From the NCBI GenBank assembly GCA_020199905.1, contig JAIVJS010000086.1, forward strand, positions 1 through 35,961: a DNA stretch of 35,961 bases. Direction: 5' to 3'. The notes beneath the pieces are model-generated. The model was given only the letters and a program-made list of their open reading frames with translations. It ran no database searches and was not told the DNA's origin. The translations under genes were made by a program, and so were the position numbers. Of this stretch, positions 1 through 7,674 are shown piece by piece. Numbering within the stretch: position 1 is the first letter of the stretch; every line of letters starts with the position of its first letter. The DNA is from Acidobacteriota bacterium (GTDB lineage: Bacteria; Acidobacteriota; Thermoanaerobaculia; UBA5066; Gp7-AA6).

Positions 1-324
1 GGCGAGCCCGTTTAAGACGAGCGTGTACGGAAGCGCCTCTCCGATCCTCTCGAGCACCGGGCGCCTGTCGACGAACGAGTCGCCGAAATCGAGCCGAGCC
101 ACCCGCCCCACCCAGCGGCCGAAGCGCTCCGGGAGCGGGCGGTCGAGCCCGTACACCTTGCGCATCTCCTCCGCGGCGCGCTGAGAGACGCGCCGGCCGG
201 AGTCGCCGCCGAGGGCGCTCATCGGGCTGCCGGGAGCGAGATGCAGGAGAAAGAAGACGAGGACGACGATGCCGGCGAGCGTCGGCAGCGCGAGGAGCAG
301 ACGTCGGACGACGTATCGCGTCAA
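1..324 (-). CDS. Dipeptide/oligopeptide ABC transporter permease, DppB/OppB type (partial)
   Basis: This is the N-terminal 108 codons of an inner-membrane permease that would pair with the peptide-binding protein just upstream; the gene leaves the window at base 1. The translation opens with basic residues, then one hydrophobic helix of about 20 residues ending in LHLAPGSP. A periplasmic stretch follows with the family pattern of a conserved Gly-Gly-Asp, an Arg-rich helix, YGLDRPLPERFGRW, LDFGDSFVDRRPV and the run up to the second helix (ALPYTLVLNG). This layout is typical of DppB/OppB/GsiC permeases. I chose the TTG at 324-322 because it overlaps the TGA stop of the binding-protein gene (321-323) in a 4-base TTGA junction, which suggests translational coupling. 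No clear ribosome binding site precedes it. The DppC partner and the ATPases would be expected beyond the left edge. Confidence 0.85.
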   Translation of the reverse strand, partial: MTRYVVRRLLLALPTLAGIVVLVFFLLHLAPGSPMSALGGDSGRRVSQRAAEEMRKVYGLDRPLPERFGRWVGRVARLDFGDSFVDRRPVLERIGEALPYTLVLNGLA

Positions 325-2033
325 CGGAGGCTGCTTGCCGGCGGGTCTCCGTCCGCGGCCCACCACCCGATCGGCCCGGGCCACAACCCGGAGAGGCCGA
401 GGGGGGAGGTCACGAGCCCGCGCACGCGCCGGCGAAACCCGAACTTCTGGGACGAGGTGGCGACGAAGATCACGGGAGCGTCGTCGCGCAGGATGCGGTG
501 GAGCCGGTGGTAAATGGCGAGACGGCGATTGCCGTCGTGCTCCCGGCGCGCCGCGTCCATCAGGCGGTCCGCCTCGGGATTCCGGTAAAACTCACTGTTC
601 AATCCCCGCGGCGGAAATTGCGACGAGTGCCAGTAGGGGTACGGGTCGGGATTCGGGTCGGACGCCGACCACGCGAGCGAGGCCGCGTCGAAGTTGCCCG
701 CGTCGACGCGCTCCGTGAAAGTCGCCCACTCGAGGGTCCGGATGTTCGCCCGGATCCCCGCCCGCCCGAGCTCCGCCACGAAGGTCTCGTCGATCTGCCG
801 CCCCGTGGTCGTTCCCGAAGACACCAGGAGGTCGAAAACGAACTCCCGCCCGTCCCGGTCGCGTATGCCGTCTCCGTTCGTGTCGCGCCAGCCGGAAGCC
901 TCGAGCAAGGCCGCGGCTCCTCCCGGATCGAATGGCAAGGGCAGAACGCCGGGATCGTACGCCGGAGAATCGGGCGCCCAGGGTCCCGAGAGGATCCGCG
1001 CTGAACCCCGGAAGATGCCGCGGACGATTCCTCCGCGGTCGAGCAGCATCGTCAGAGCGCGGCGTACGACCGGGTTCGAAAAAAGGGGCGAGCGGTTGTT
1101 CAGGGCGATGTAGTTCCAGCCGAGGTCGTAGTACTCGACCATGCGGCAGCACGCGCGAAAGGCGGAGTCGGCGGCGGCGCGCTCCCGACCCGAGGTGTCG
1201 AGCCGCGTCTCGTCCACCTGGTCTCCGACGAGCGCCCGGTAGCTGACCGAGTCTTCCGGAAGGACCTTGAACACCACCCGGTCGAAGTGGCCTCGGTCCC
1301 CCCACGCCCGGGGATTGCGCTCGAGCACGAGCTCGCTCTGGGCGTGCCATGAGGCGAGACGGTACGGACCGTTGGAGAGCGGCGCGCGATTGTCGGGGGC
1401 ATGGAGGAAATTCCGGCCCGCGAAGCGGCGTTCCGGAAGGAGAGGGAGCACGAACGCCATCGCCCGGTAGGCGTACGGCTCCCGGAAACGCGCCGTGAAG
1501 GACCGCTCCCCCGTCGCCTCCACGGATTCGAGCCCGTCGAAAACGGACTTGAAAACGGGAGAGGGCACGGCGGGATCGACGATGCGCCGGATCGTGAACA
1601 CCGCGTCCCCTGCCGTCACGGGAGACCCATCCTCCCAGCAGGCGTCTTTCCGGATCGCGAACGTGTAGGAGCGGCCGTCCGGCGAGACGGCGTAGCTTTG
1701 CGCGAGTCCGGGAACGACCTGCATCCTCGAGTCGAGATCGAGAAGGTTGCGCGAGAGATACTGGAGGACTTCCTGCTCCGGCGCGCCGGATTGAAGGACC
1801 GCATTCAGTGTCGCCGGCTCGCCCAGAAGCCGCCGGCGCAGCGTCCCCCCGTCCCGCGGGGGACCGACCCGGGATTCATCGAGGTATCCGAGAGGCGCGG
1901 CGGCCGGCACGGCCCGCGCGGCAGGGATGACCGTCTTCGGGGCGAAAGCACCGGCGGCGGTCGGAGCGACCTCCGCCCGCCGTGCCCGGCAGGCCAGGCC
2001 GAAGCAGAGCGCGGCCAGAGAGATCCGGAACAT
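321..2033 (-). CDS. Family 5 extracellular solute-binding protein (peptide ABC transporter)
   Basis: Periplasmic or membrane-anchored receptor of a peptide-type ABC importer. The mature protein starts with the usual GGTLRRRLLGEPATLN strand, continues with VVPGLAQSYAVSPDGRSYTF and DGSPVTAGDAVFTIRR, and ends with a domain holding NPDPYPYWHSSQ and a C-terminal ARREHDGNRRLAIYHRLHRILRDDAP helix. These are hallmarks of the SBP_bac_5 family. About 570 residues from the ATG at 2033 is a normal length. The N-terminus has a short hydrophobic stretch ending in GLAC, a weak lipobox, so it may be a lipoprotein. The start is uncertain: an in-frame ATG at 2081 adds 16 residues, and neither has a good ribosome binding site. 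The stop overlaps the permease start. The ligand cannot be read from sequence; peptides, glutathione-like compounds or nickel are all possible in this family. Confidence 0.88.
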   Translation of the reverse strand: MFRISLAALCFGLACRARRAEVAPTAAGAFAPKTVIPAARAVPAAAPLGYLDESRVGPPRDGGTLRRRLLGEPATLNAVLQSGAPEQEVLQYLSRNLLDLDSRMQVVPGLAQSYAVSPDGRSYTFAIRKDACWEDGSPVTAGDAVFTIRRIVDPAVPSPVFKSVFDGLESVEATGERSFTARFREPYAYRAMAFVLPLLPERRFAGRNFLHAPDNRAPLSNGPYRLASWHAQSELVLERNPRAWGDRGHFDRVVFKVLPEDSVSYRALVGDQVDETRLDTSGRERAAADSAFRACCRMVEYYDLGWNYIALNNRSPLFSNPVVRRALTMLLDRGGIVRGIFRGSARILSGPWAPDSPAYDPGVLPLPFDPGGAAALLEASGWRDTNGDGIRDRDGREFVFDLLVSSGTTTGRQIDETFVAELGRAGIRANIRTLEWATFTERVDAGNFDAASLAWSASDPNPDPYPYWHSSQFPPRGLNSEFYRNPEADRLMDAARREHDGNRRLAIYHRLHRILRDDAPVIFVATSSQKFGFRRRVRGLVTSPLGLSGLWPGPIGWWAADGDPPASSLR

Positions 2034-2106
2034 CGGGCGGCGTGGCTTCACGATGCGTCCATTATGGAACGCGCGTGTCATCGGTTGTCCGAGGGAATTG
2101 TCCGGA

Positions 2107-2134
2107 CGAAAACGGAGAACCGAAAACCGAAGAC
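2107..2134. repeat. Short heptanucleotide tandem array (CGAAAAC type)
   Basis: Four contiguous 7-base units of the type CGAAAAC, with one or two substitutions each, fill most of the gap between the propeller gene stop (2141) and the binding-protein start. The same kind of strictly 7-base phased, degenerate array recurs at other gene boundaries of this window. The function is unknown. Confidence 0.6.
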
Positions 2135-2140
2135 GACGGC

Positions 2141-4324
2141 TCAGGGAATCGCGAAGCTCGCCGCCGCCACGTTGCGCGACGTGTCGGTCACGCGGATCAG
2201 CAGAAAGCCGCCCCGGAGCTTCGGGTCGATCGGGATCGCGTACGACTCCTGAGCCGAATCGGACAGCCCGTCCTTCGGCTCGACGCGCGCCCACTCCTTC
2301 GAGTCAATGCTGTACTCCGCTTCGAGAATCGGGGAGGCGGCGTCCGTCGCTTCGAATTCGAACGTCGCGCCGCTCGACGACAGGCGGCGAATCACCGGCG
2401 GGGTGTTGTCGACCCGGACCGGGGACGAATCCCGGAAGCCGGTCTTCTTTTCCTCGGGGTTTGCCTCCGCGTCGGACGCGGTGACGCGAAAGACGTAGTC
2501 GCCGTCCGGAAGGGAGGTGCTGTCGAAGGAGTAGAAGGATTCCTTGAGACTGCGGCGCAGGGGCAGCCAGCGGGTGGCCGACACGGGCCGGAACTCGATG
2601 TCGTAGGACAGCGTGTCGGAGTCGGCGTCGGTCGCCCGCCACGTGAGCGTCCGATATCCCTTGCGGAGCAGGCGGCGCGGCGTTCCCTCCGCGCGCGTCT
2701 CCTCGAGGCTGGTGAAAATACCCTTCTCGTCGGGGGAGGTCGTTTCGAATACGTTCGAGCCACCGGAGGCGGACCGCGCGTACACCTCGTTCGGGGCCAG
2801 TGCCGTCAGCGAATCGACCACGGGCGCCGCGTTGCGGTTCCGGTATGACGCCTCGATCCGCCGCAGAACGGGCCCGCGCGCGCCGTCGGATCCCATACGC
2901 ACCTTGATCTGCAGGTACCGGCCGGAGGGAGCCGGATTGCGATCCGCGTGCTGGCGCTCGGAAAACGCCGTCCACGCGCTCCAGGTGTTGTCGGGCGCCG
3001 AAGACTCCCCCGAGCGGAACGCGAACTCGACGCGCGTTCCGGACGGGGCGTCGCCCTCCCAGCGGAACGCGCCGAACCGGCTCGTGCGGCCCGTGTCCTT
3101 CACGGCCGACACCCACTCCCCCGTTCGAGAGCCCGCGGCCATCCGGTAGACGCCTGTGGCGGAGTTCGTGCCGATCGCATCGCCCCCGATTGCCGTCACC
3201 TGCTTCTCATCGAAGGTCCGCTCGAGAGCCGACCGCCCGATCGCGACGCGGTAGAGCTTCCCGTTGGGCCCGGTCGAGGCGAGAACCGCCGCGGGATCGG
3301 CGTCCGGAGACAGCCCGAACACCAGCTCCGAGGAGCTCGTCCAGACGGGGCGGGCCGGCTCTCCCTCCTCGAAAAGGAGGACCTCCGAGGAGTATCCCGC
3401 CCGCGACGATCCGGACGCGGGGGGCGCGAGGCGGGGCGTCGAAACCGAGACCGTCACCTCCGCCTTCTCCTTGCCGTCGTCCTCGCGCGCGGCGGTCGCC
3501 GCCTTCCCGGTCGGCGCGATGGGAGCGGAGGACGGCGCGGAGATCGGCTCCGAGCCTGACGAGCCCGCGTCGGCGGACCCGGCGGCCACCCAGATGCGGC
3601 CGTCGCCGCTCGCGGCGATCGCCGTGACCTCGGATTTGGACGAGTCGTACATGGTGGACACGGCTCCGGCGGGATCGACGCGGAGGACGAGCCCGGAGCC
3701 GGACGTTCCCGCCCACACCCGGTGCCGCGCGTCCGCGTAAAGGGTCCGGACGTGCGCGTCGGGAGTCGCGTGGAGCCGCTCGCCCTTGCCGGCCGCGGAG
3801 ACGCGATGGATCTCGCCCGGAAGGCCGGTGCCGACGTAGAGCTGCCCGTTTGAGAAGGCCAGCGCCCAGACGTACCGGGCCTTCGACGCGTAGTAGAGGC
3901 TCGCTTCGCCGCCCTCGACCCGGTAGACGTTGCCGCCCGGGGAGCCGCCGGCGTAGACCGCGCCGTCCGGCCCGATCGCGAGCGCCGTCACTTCCTTCTC
4001 CTTCAGCGTCGCCAGCGTGTCGACTTTGCCGGCCGGCGAGATCCGCAGGATCCGCCCCGAATCCCCGGTGCCGGCGTAGAAGGTTCCGTCGCGGCCCGCA
4101 GCCAGCGCGAAGAGCGACGCCTCAGAGATTCCCTCGACGCGCTGGCTCGCGCGGGAAAGCACGAGCGATCCGTCGATCGTCACGGCGATGCCGCGCGCCT
4201 CTCCCAGGGAGAAGTCGGCGCTCGAGTCCGACACCCAGATGCGGGTGGCGGCCCCGAAGAGGGCCGGAGCGCCGGCCGCGAGCGCGCACACCAGGATCGT
4301 GCCGAATCGAAGGCCGGACTTCAT
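2141..4324 (-). CDS. Secreted beta-propeller protein with C-terminal Ig/fibronectin-like region
   Basis: A 727-residue exported protein without an assigned function. A Sec signal peptide (basic start, hydrophobic core to about residue 25, cut near FGA-ATR) precedes roughly five to seven blade-like repeats between residues 30 and 390. These have the recurring pattern of a small residue, DG, a short strand and YAGT or VYAGG (for example FYAGTGDSGRILRISPAG and VYAGGSPGGNVYRV), as in NHL, SMP-30 or two-component-regulator-type propellers. A Ser/Pro/Ala-rich insert sits near residues 250-310. The C-terminal third resembles Ig-like or fibronectin-like sandwich domains (TLTWRATDADSDTLSYDIEFRP, then a DGDYVFRVTASDAEANPE segment). 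The start at 4324 follows the S55 gene stop by 7 bases with a GGTGAG ribosome binding site, so the two are surely co-transcribed. A catalytic role is not evident; binding or scaffolding in the periplasm or at the surface is my inference. Confidence 0.75.
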   Translation of the reverse strand: MKSGLRFGTILVCALAAGAPALFGAATRIWVSDSSADFSLGEARGIAVTIDGSLVLSRASQRVEGISEASLFALAAGRDGTFYAGTGDSGRILRISPAGKVDTLATLKEKEVTALAIGPDGAVYAGGSPGGNVYRVEGGEASLYYASKARYVWALAFSNGQLYVGTGLPGEIHRVSAAGKGERLHATPDAHVRTLYADARHRVWAGTSGSGLVLRVDPAGAVSTMYDSSKSEVTAIAASGDGRIWVAAGSADAGSSGSEPISAPSSAPIAPTGKAATAAREDDGKEKAEVTVSVSTPRLAPPASGSSRAGYSSEVLLFEEGEPARPVWTSSSELVFGLSPDADPAAVLASTGPNGKLYRVAIGRSALERTFDEKQVTAIGGDAIGTNSATGVYRMAAGSRTGEWVSAVKDTGRTSRFGAFRWEGDAPSGTRVEFAFRSGESSAPDNTWSAWTAFSERQHADRNPAPSGRYLQIKVRMGSDGARGPVLRRIEASYRNRNAAPVVDSLTALAPNEVYARSASGGSNVFETTSPDEKGIFTSLEETRAEGTPRRLLRKGYRTLTWRATDADSDTLSYDIEFRPVSATRWLPLRRSLKESFYSFDSTSLPDGDYVFRVTASDAEANPEEKKTGFRDSSPVRVDNTPPVIRRLSSSGATFEFEATDAASPILEAEYSIDSKEWARVEPKDGLSDSAQESYAIPIDPKLRGGFLLIRVTDTSRNVAAASFAIP

Positions 4325-4331
4325 GCGGGAC

Positions 4332-6353
4332 TCACCAGATTCTGGGAACTACGTCGATGTGCAGGCGGACCGACCCGGTGACGGGGACCGGCTGTTCGAG
4401 CGTCTCGGACTGGAGTCGCACGAATCCGAGCTCGGGCGTAGAGGCCTCGCCCGGTCCACGGTCCCGCAGGATCGCCGAGACGCTCGGAGGCAGAGACGGC
4501 AGCGGCTCACCGCCCACGATCGCGCCCGGGGCGCGCCGGTAGGAGAGCAGGTTCAGGCTGTTGGGCGGCCGGATCCGGGCCAGAAAATCCAGGGCCTGGT
4601 CGAGCGACTGAGGGTCCGGCGGCACGGCGGCGAGGTCGTACGCCGTCGCGGAGGATCCATCGCCGACGAACACGTTGAGCGTGCCCGGAGGCGTGTCGGG
4701 CGGGACCTTCAGCGTCATCACGACGCGCCGGTTGCTGCCGCGGAAATCGAGGAGGTCCACCCAAACGGGGATTTGCTCGCCGGGGCGCACGCGCTCCTTC
4801 TGCGCCTCGACATGCACGACCCGCGCGCTCTGAAGGCGGTCCGAGTGAGAGATCTCGACGTCCATCCCGAGGATGGTCAGGTCCCGGAATTCGTTGGCCA
4901 TCAGGTAATTCGTCAGGAGCGCCAGGGAGCTCACCGCTTCTTCGCGCGCCGAGAGCCCCGAGAACACGGAGTCCCAGCGGATCGTGCGGCCCGGGGTCCG
5001 GATCGAGGACTTCCAGACCAGGGTTCGCTCACCGGTGCGCTTCTCGAGCGTGGTCACGACGTTGTCGACCGCGAGGGCGGAGAGGATCGGCGTCAGCATC
5101 GCGTTGTGAACAGCCTCGAAGCGGTAGGTCTGCGGCGCGATCCCCGCGTCAGACGAGATCCGCAGCGTGATCGGCACCATCGGCGCCCGCGTCCCGAACG
5201 TCCCCAGAATGCCGGTCGAGCGGTCCTGCGTGATCGACCCGATGACGGGTCCGGTCGCCGCGAACTTGAAGGACCGGTAGAGCGACGGAAAGACGGTCAG
5301 GACTTCCGCCTGCGTCATCGGCATCGAGACGGGGCCCATCGAGAGAAAGGGGTGCCCGAAGGCGAGCAGGGAATTTCCCTCCACCCACGTGACGGTGCCG
5401 GTAGCGGCCAGGTCCATGTCGCCTGAGAGCAGTTGCGCGGCGACGGCGGAGCCCGGGAACAGCCGGGCGGCGTCCGGTTCCGCCGCGGTCTTCCCGGAGG
5501 CGGGGGCAGACGCGCCGGAAGGCGCCGCCATCCAGCCCGCGGCGTTCGCCACGCGCTCGAAGAACTTCCCGCCCGGCGCGACGCCGGAGAGCGAGACCGG
5601 GATCGGGAGAGCAGCCATGCCGTCGGCGGGCGCGGCTCGCAGCGGCTTCAAAAGATCGTCCATCCGCTCGCGGAAGTGACCCGAGGAAAACGCTTCGAGA
5701 AACGCGGCCGTCGTGACCGATCCGCCGCCCTGCCCGGCGGTTTCCCGCGCGGCGGGAAGGAGGACCGCCGTGGAGACCTTCCCGCCCGGAGAAGCGCCCC
5801 CGCCCGGAGAAGCGCCGCCGATCGGAACGGGGGGGCTGGCAGGGACGTGCCGGATGTCGAGCATGCTCTGGATCGGGGTGATCCCGCAGATGGCGTCCTT
5901 CGAAAAGGGCCACCCGTACGCGAGCGCTCCGATCAGCCGCCCCTCGACGTAGATCGGGCTGCCGCTCATTCCGGCGATGATGCCGGAGTTTTCCAACCCG
6001 GCGCCGGCGACGCGGGCGAGGATCAGGTCCTGGCGGGGCGCGTAGCGTTTCATCACGCCGAGGATCTGCACCTCGAACCGCTGGATGCCCTTTCCGTCGC
6101 CGAGGTCGGAGACGCCGTACCCCTTCATTCCCGGCGTGACCTTGTCGACGCCGAGGGTCTCGATGGGCGCGAGGGGAATCGAAGCGGTGATCGCCGAGGA
6201 CGCCTGAGCGGTCGCGGCGCGAACGGACGCGGGAAGAAGAAGGAACACGGTCGCCGCCAGCGCGAGCAGGATCGTGGACGCCGCGGACAGTTCGGCGACG
6301 CGTCTCGCGGAGTTCCTCACGAGTGTCACAACCGAGTCAGTTCGACGGCGCAT
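4332..6353 (-). CDS. SpoIVB peptidase S55 domain protein with apparently permuted motif order
   Basis: A 673-residue exported protein with a hydrophobic segment at about residues 26-46. The first conserved block (residues 66-168) reads TPGMKGYG, then a strand-rich stretch, then the nucleophile motif GMSGSPI (Ser130) followed by LIGALAYG and a GITPIQSML ending. This strongly recalls the catalytic-serine half of the sporulation protease SpoIVB (family S55). After a low-complexity GGASPG linker and an Ala-rich region comes a second block (residues 318-400) with LAFGHPF (His334), a T-x-E-V-x-T-V strand and TGILGTFG, matching the half of SpoIVB that carries its catalytic His. In SpoIVB, as I recall it, the His half comes first; here the order is reversed. 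The remaining 270 residues hold beta-sandwich-like sequence, with no PDZ domain recognised. It is the first gene of the minus-strand run and is divergent from tolQ. Proteolytic activity is inferred, not proven. Confidence 0.8.
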   Translation of the reverse strand: MRRRTDSVVTLVRNSARRVAELSAASTILLALAATVFLLLPASVRAATAQASSAITASIPLAPIETLGVDKVTPGMKGYGVSDLGDGKGIQRFEVQILGVMKRYAPRQDLILARVAGAGLENSGIIAGMSGSPIYVEGRLIGALAYGWPFSKDAICGITPIQSMLDIRHVPASPPVPIGGASPGGGASPGGKVSTAVLLPAARETAGQGGGSVTTAAFLEAFSSGHFRERMDDLLKPLRAAPADGMAALPIPVSLSGVAPGGKFFERVANAAGWMAAPSGASAPASGKTAAEPDAARLFPGSAVAAQLLSGDMDLAATGTVTWVEGNSLLAFGHPFLSMGPVSMPMTQAEVLTVFPSLYRSFKFAATGPVIGSITQDRSTGILGTFGTRAPMVPITLRISSDAGIAPQTYRFEAVHNAMLTPILSALAVDNVVTTLEKRTGERTLVWKSSIRTPGRTIRWDSVFSGLSAREEAVSSLALLTNYLMANEFRDLTILGMDVEISHSDRLQSARVVHVEAQKERVRPGEQIPVWVDLLDFRGSNRRVVMTLKVPPDTPPGTLNVFVGDGSSATAYDLAAVPPDPQSLDQALDFLARIRPPNSLNLLSYRRAPGAIVGGEPLPSLPPSVSAILRDRGPGEASTPELGFVRLQSETLEQPVPVTGSVRLHIDVVPRIW

Positions 6354-6358
6354 TCCCT

Positions 6359-6387
6359 TTGACCACTCCCAGTGCGTATGTTACGGT
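6359..6387 (+). promoter_or_regulatory. Possible promoter for the tol-pal operon
   Basis: TTGACC at 6359-6364 is followed after 17 bases by TACGGT (6382-6387) in the 42-base gap between the divergent S55 gene and tolQ. The -35 is good and the -10 is weak. Transcription would start almost at the ATG at 6396, giving a leaderless or near-leaderless message, which fits the absence of a ribosome binding site there. Confidence 0.25.
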
Positions 6388-6395
6388 CCGAAACA

Positions 6396-7145
6396 ATGAT
6401 CGCGGAGCTAGCGCAGCCTGTCCGCACGGACAATCTTCCGGCAGGCGGCGATTCACTCCTGGTCTTCTTCCGCGAAACCGGTCCCACCGCGAAGGTGGTT
6501 CTCGGAATTCTGCTCCTTTTTTCGCTGATCTCGTGGGTAATCATCTTCGCCAAGTACCTCCGCCTGCGCCGCGTGAGCGGCCAGTCCGACAAATTCGTGG
6601 CCTTTTTCCGGAAATCCAAGCGCTTTTCGGAGGTCAACACCATCGCCGCGGAGCTCACGGACTCCCCCCTGACGACCCTTTTCAAGGCGGGATACGCGGA
6701 GCTCGACGCGCAGGTGAAGGCCAACCGCCCTGACGATCCGTCCGTCACGGCGTCGGGAGCGCCGGCGGGAAAGCTCCTGATCAAGAACATCGCCGGCGTC
6801 GAGCGCGCTTTGGAGCGGGCCATCGGAGTCGAGGTCTCGCGCCTCACGAAGTACATGACGTTCCTCGCCACGACCGCGTCGGCGTGCCCGTTCATCGGCC
6901 TCTTCGGAACGGTCTGGGGGATCATGCAGTCATTCCGGGCGATCGGACAGACCGGGTCCACGTCCATCGCAGCCGTCGCCCCCGGAATCTCCGAGGCGCT
7001 GGTCAACACGGCCGCCGGGCTCGCGGCCGCGATTCCCGCGCTCGTGTTCTACAACTACTTCATGGGCAAGGTCCGGCAGCAGCGAGCCGGCATGGAGGAT
7101 TTCGCGCTCGAGTTCATCAATCTCGCAGAGAGGAATTTTACGTAG
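6396..7145 (+). CDS. tolQ: TolQ/ExbB-family proton channel subunit
   Basis: Inner-membrane stator of the Tol-Pal machine, which uses the proton gradient through TolQR to energise TolA and constrict the outer membrane at division. The sequence shows three membrane helices: one near residues 30-50 (VVLGILLLFSLISWVIIF), a second beginning at MTFLATTASACPFIGLFGTVWGIM and a third at SEALVNTAAGLAAAIPALVFYNYF. The cytoplasmic loop lies between helices 1 and 2, as in TolQ. The GLFGTVWGIM and EALVNTAAGLAAAIPA blocks are family signatures. The start is ambiguous: GTG at 6372 and ATG at 6378 are also in frame. I prefer ATG 6396 because it gives the usual short N-terminus. First gene of tolQ-tolR-tolA-tolB-pal-cpoB. 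Confidence 0.93.
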   Translation: MIAELAQPVRTDNLPAGGDSLLVFFRETGPTAKVVLGILLLFSLISWVIIFAKYLRLRRVSGQSDKFVAFFRKSKRFSEVNTIAAELTDSPLTTLFKAGYAELDAQVKANRPDDPSVTASGAPAGKLLIKNIAGVERALERAIGVEVSRLTKYMTFLATTASACPFIGLFGTVWGIMQSFRAIGQTGSTSIAAVAPGISEALVNTAAGLAAAIPALVFYNYFMGKVRQQRAGMEDFALEFINLAERNFT

Positions 7146-7151
7146 GAGCCG

Positions 7152-7231
7152 AGAGAGTCCAGAGTTCGGAGTTGAGAGTTTGAGAAAGCCGGGCTTCTCC
7201 GCTCCGACTCTCAACTCATAGCTCTCAACTT
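7152..7231. repeat. Pair of inverted heptanucleotide arrays between tolQ and tolR
   Basis: The 92-base gap holds about five 7-base units of the type TGAGAGT on one arm (7152-7186) and four units of the complementary type TCAACTC on the other (7204-7231). The arms contain an exact 11-base inverted repeat (GAGTTGAGAGT at 7170-7180, complement at 7207-7217) and could form a hairpin in the mRNA between the tolQ stop and the tolR start. It resembles the other heptamer arrays in the window. There is no T-run, so it is not a standard terminator. Confidence 0.6.
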
Positions 7232-7237
7232 CCCCCC

Positions 7238-7672
7238 ATGTCATTCCACCGAACGACCGAAGATCCGTACGACCACCTCGCGGACATCAACGTCACGCCG
7301 CTGGTCGACGTCATGCTCGTCCTTCTGATCATCTTCATGGTCACCGCGCCGATGCTCCACCAGGGTGTGGCGGTGGCGCTTCCCAAGACCGCGACGACCA
7401 ACCTGCCCTCGAGCATCCAGGACCCGATTATCCTCTCGATCACCCGCGACGGGCTCTACTACATCAACGAGACACCCGTGGCCCGTGGCTTGCTTAAAGA
7501 TCGTCTCGGTGCGTTTTTGAAGTCGCGAAAAGACAGGACGGTCTTCCTGAAGGCGGACCGCGCCCTTTCGTACGGGACCGTCGTCGAGACGCTCGACGTC
7601 TTGAATCGGATGGGAATCGAGAATCTCGGGATGATTACCGAGACGCCGGTCAACCGGAAAACGTACAAGTAG
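7238..7672 (+). CDS. tolR: TolR/ExbD-family proton channel subunit
   Basis: A 144-residue partner of TolQ. A short cytoplasmic N-terminus leads into INVTPLVDVMLVLLIIFMVTAPML (about residues 17-40), the single membrane helix that carries the conserved proton-handling Asp in the VDVMLVLL motif. The periplasmic domain then has the usual ILSITRDGLYYINETPV and VFLKADRALSYGTVVETLDVLNRMGIENLGMIT patterns of ExbD/TolR. The ATG at 7238 directly follows a C-rich stretch with no Shine-Dalgarno sequence. Translation may depend on coupling to tolQ across the hairpin-prone gap. The stop is 2 bases before tolA. Confidence 0.93.
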   Translation: MSFHRTTEDPYDHLADINVTPLVDVMLVLLIIFMVTAPMLHQGVAVALPKTATTNLPSSIQDPIILSITRDGLYYINETPVARGLLKDRLGAFLKSRKDRTVFLKADRALSYGTVVETLDVLNRMGIENLGMITETPVNRKTYK

Positions 7673-7674
7673 GG

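Noticed and set aside
2034..2294. Extending the binding-protein gene to an upstream start at 2294
   Set aside because: The added residues run through the intergenic heptamer repeat and the 3' end of the propeller gene in another frame, and would place the signal peptide 85 residues in.
4188..5426. 412-codon open frame on the plus strand opposite the S55 gene
   Set aside because: Arg/Gly/His-biased antisense shadow of a well-supported gene; no ribosome binding site or domain.
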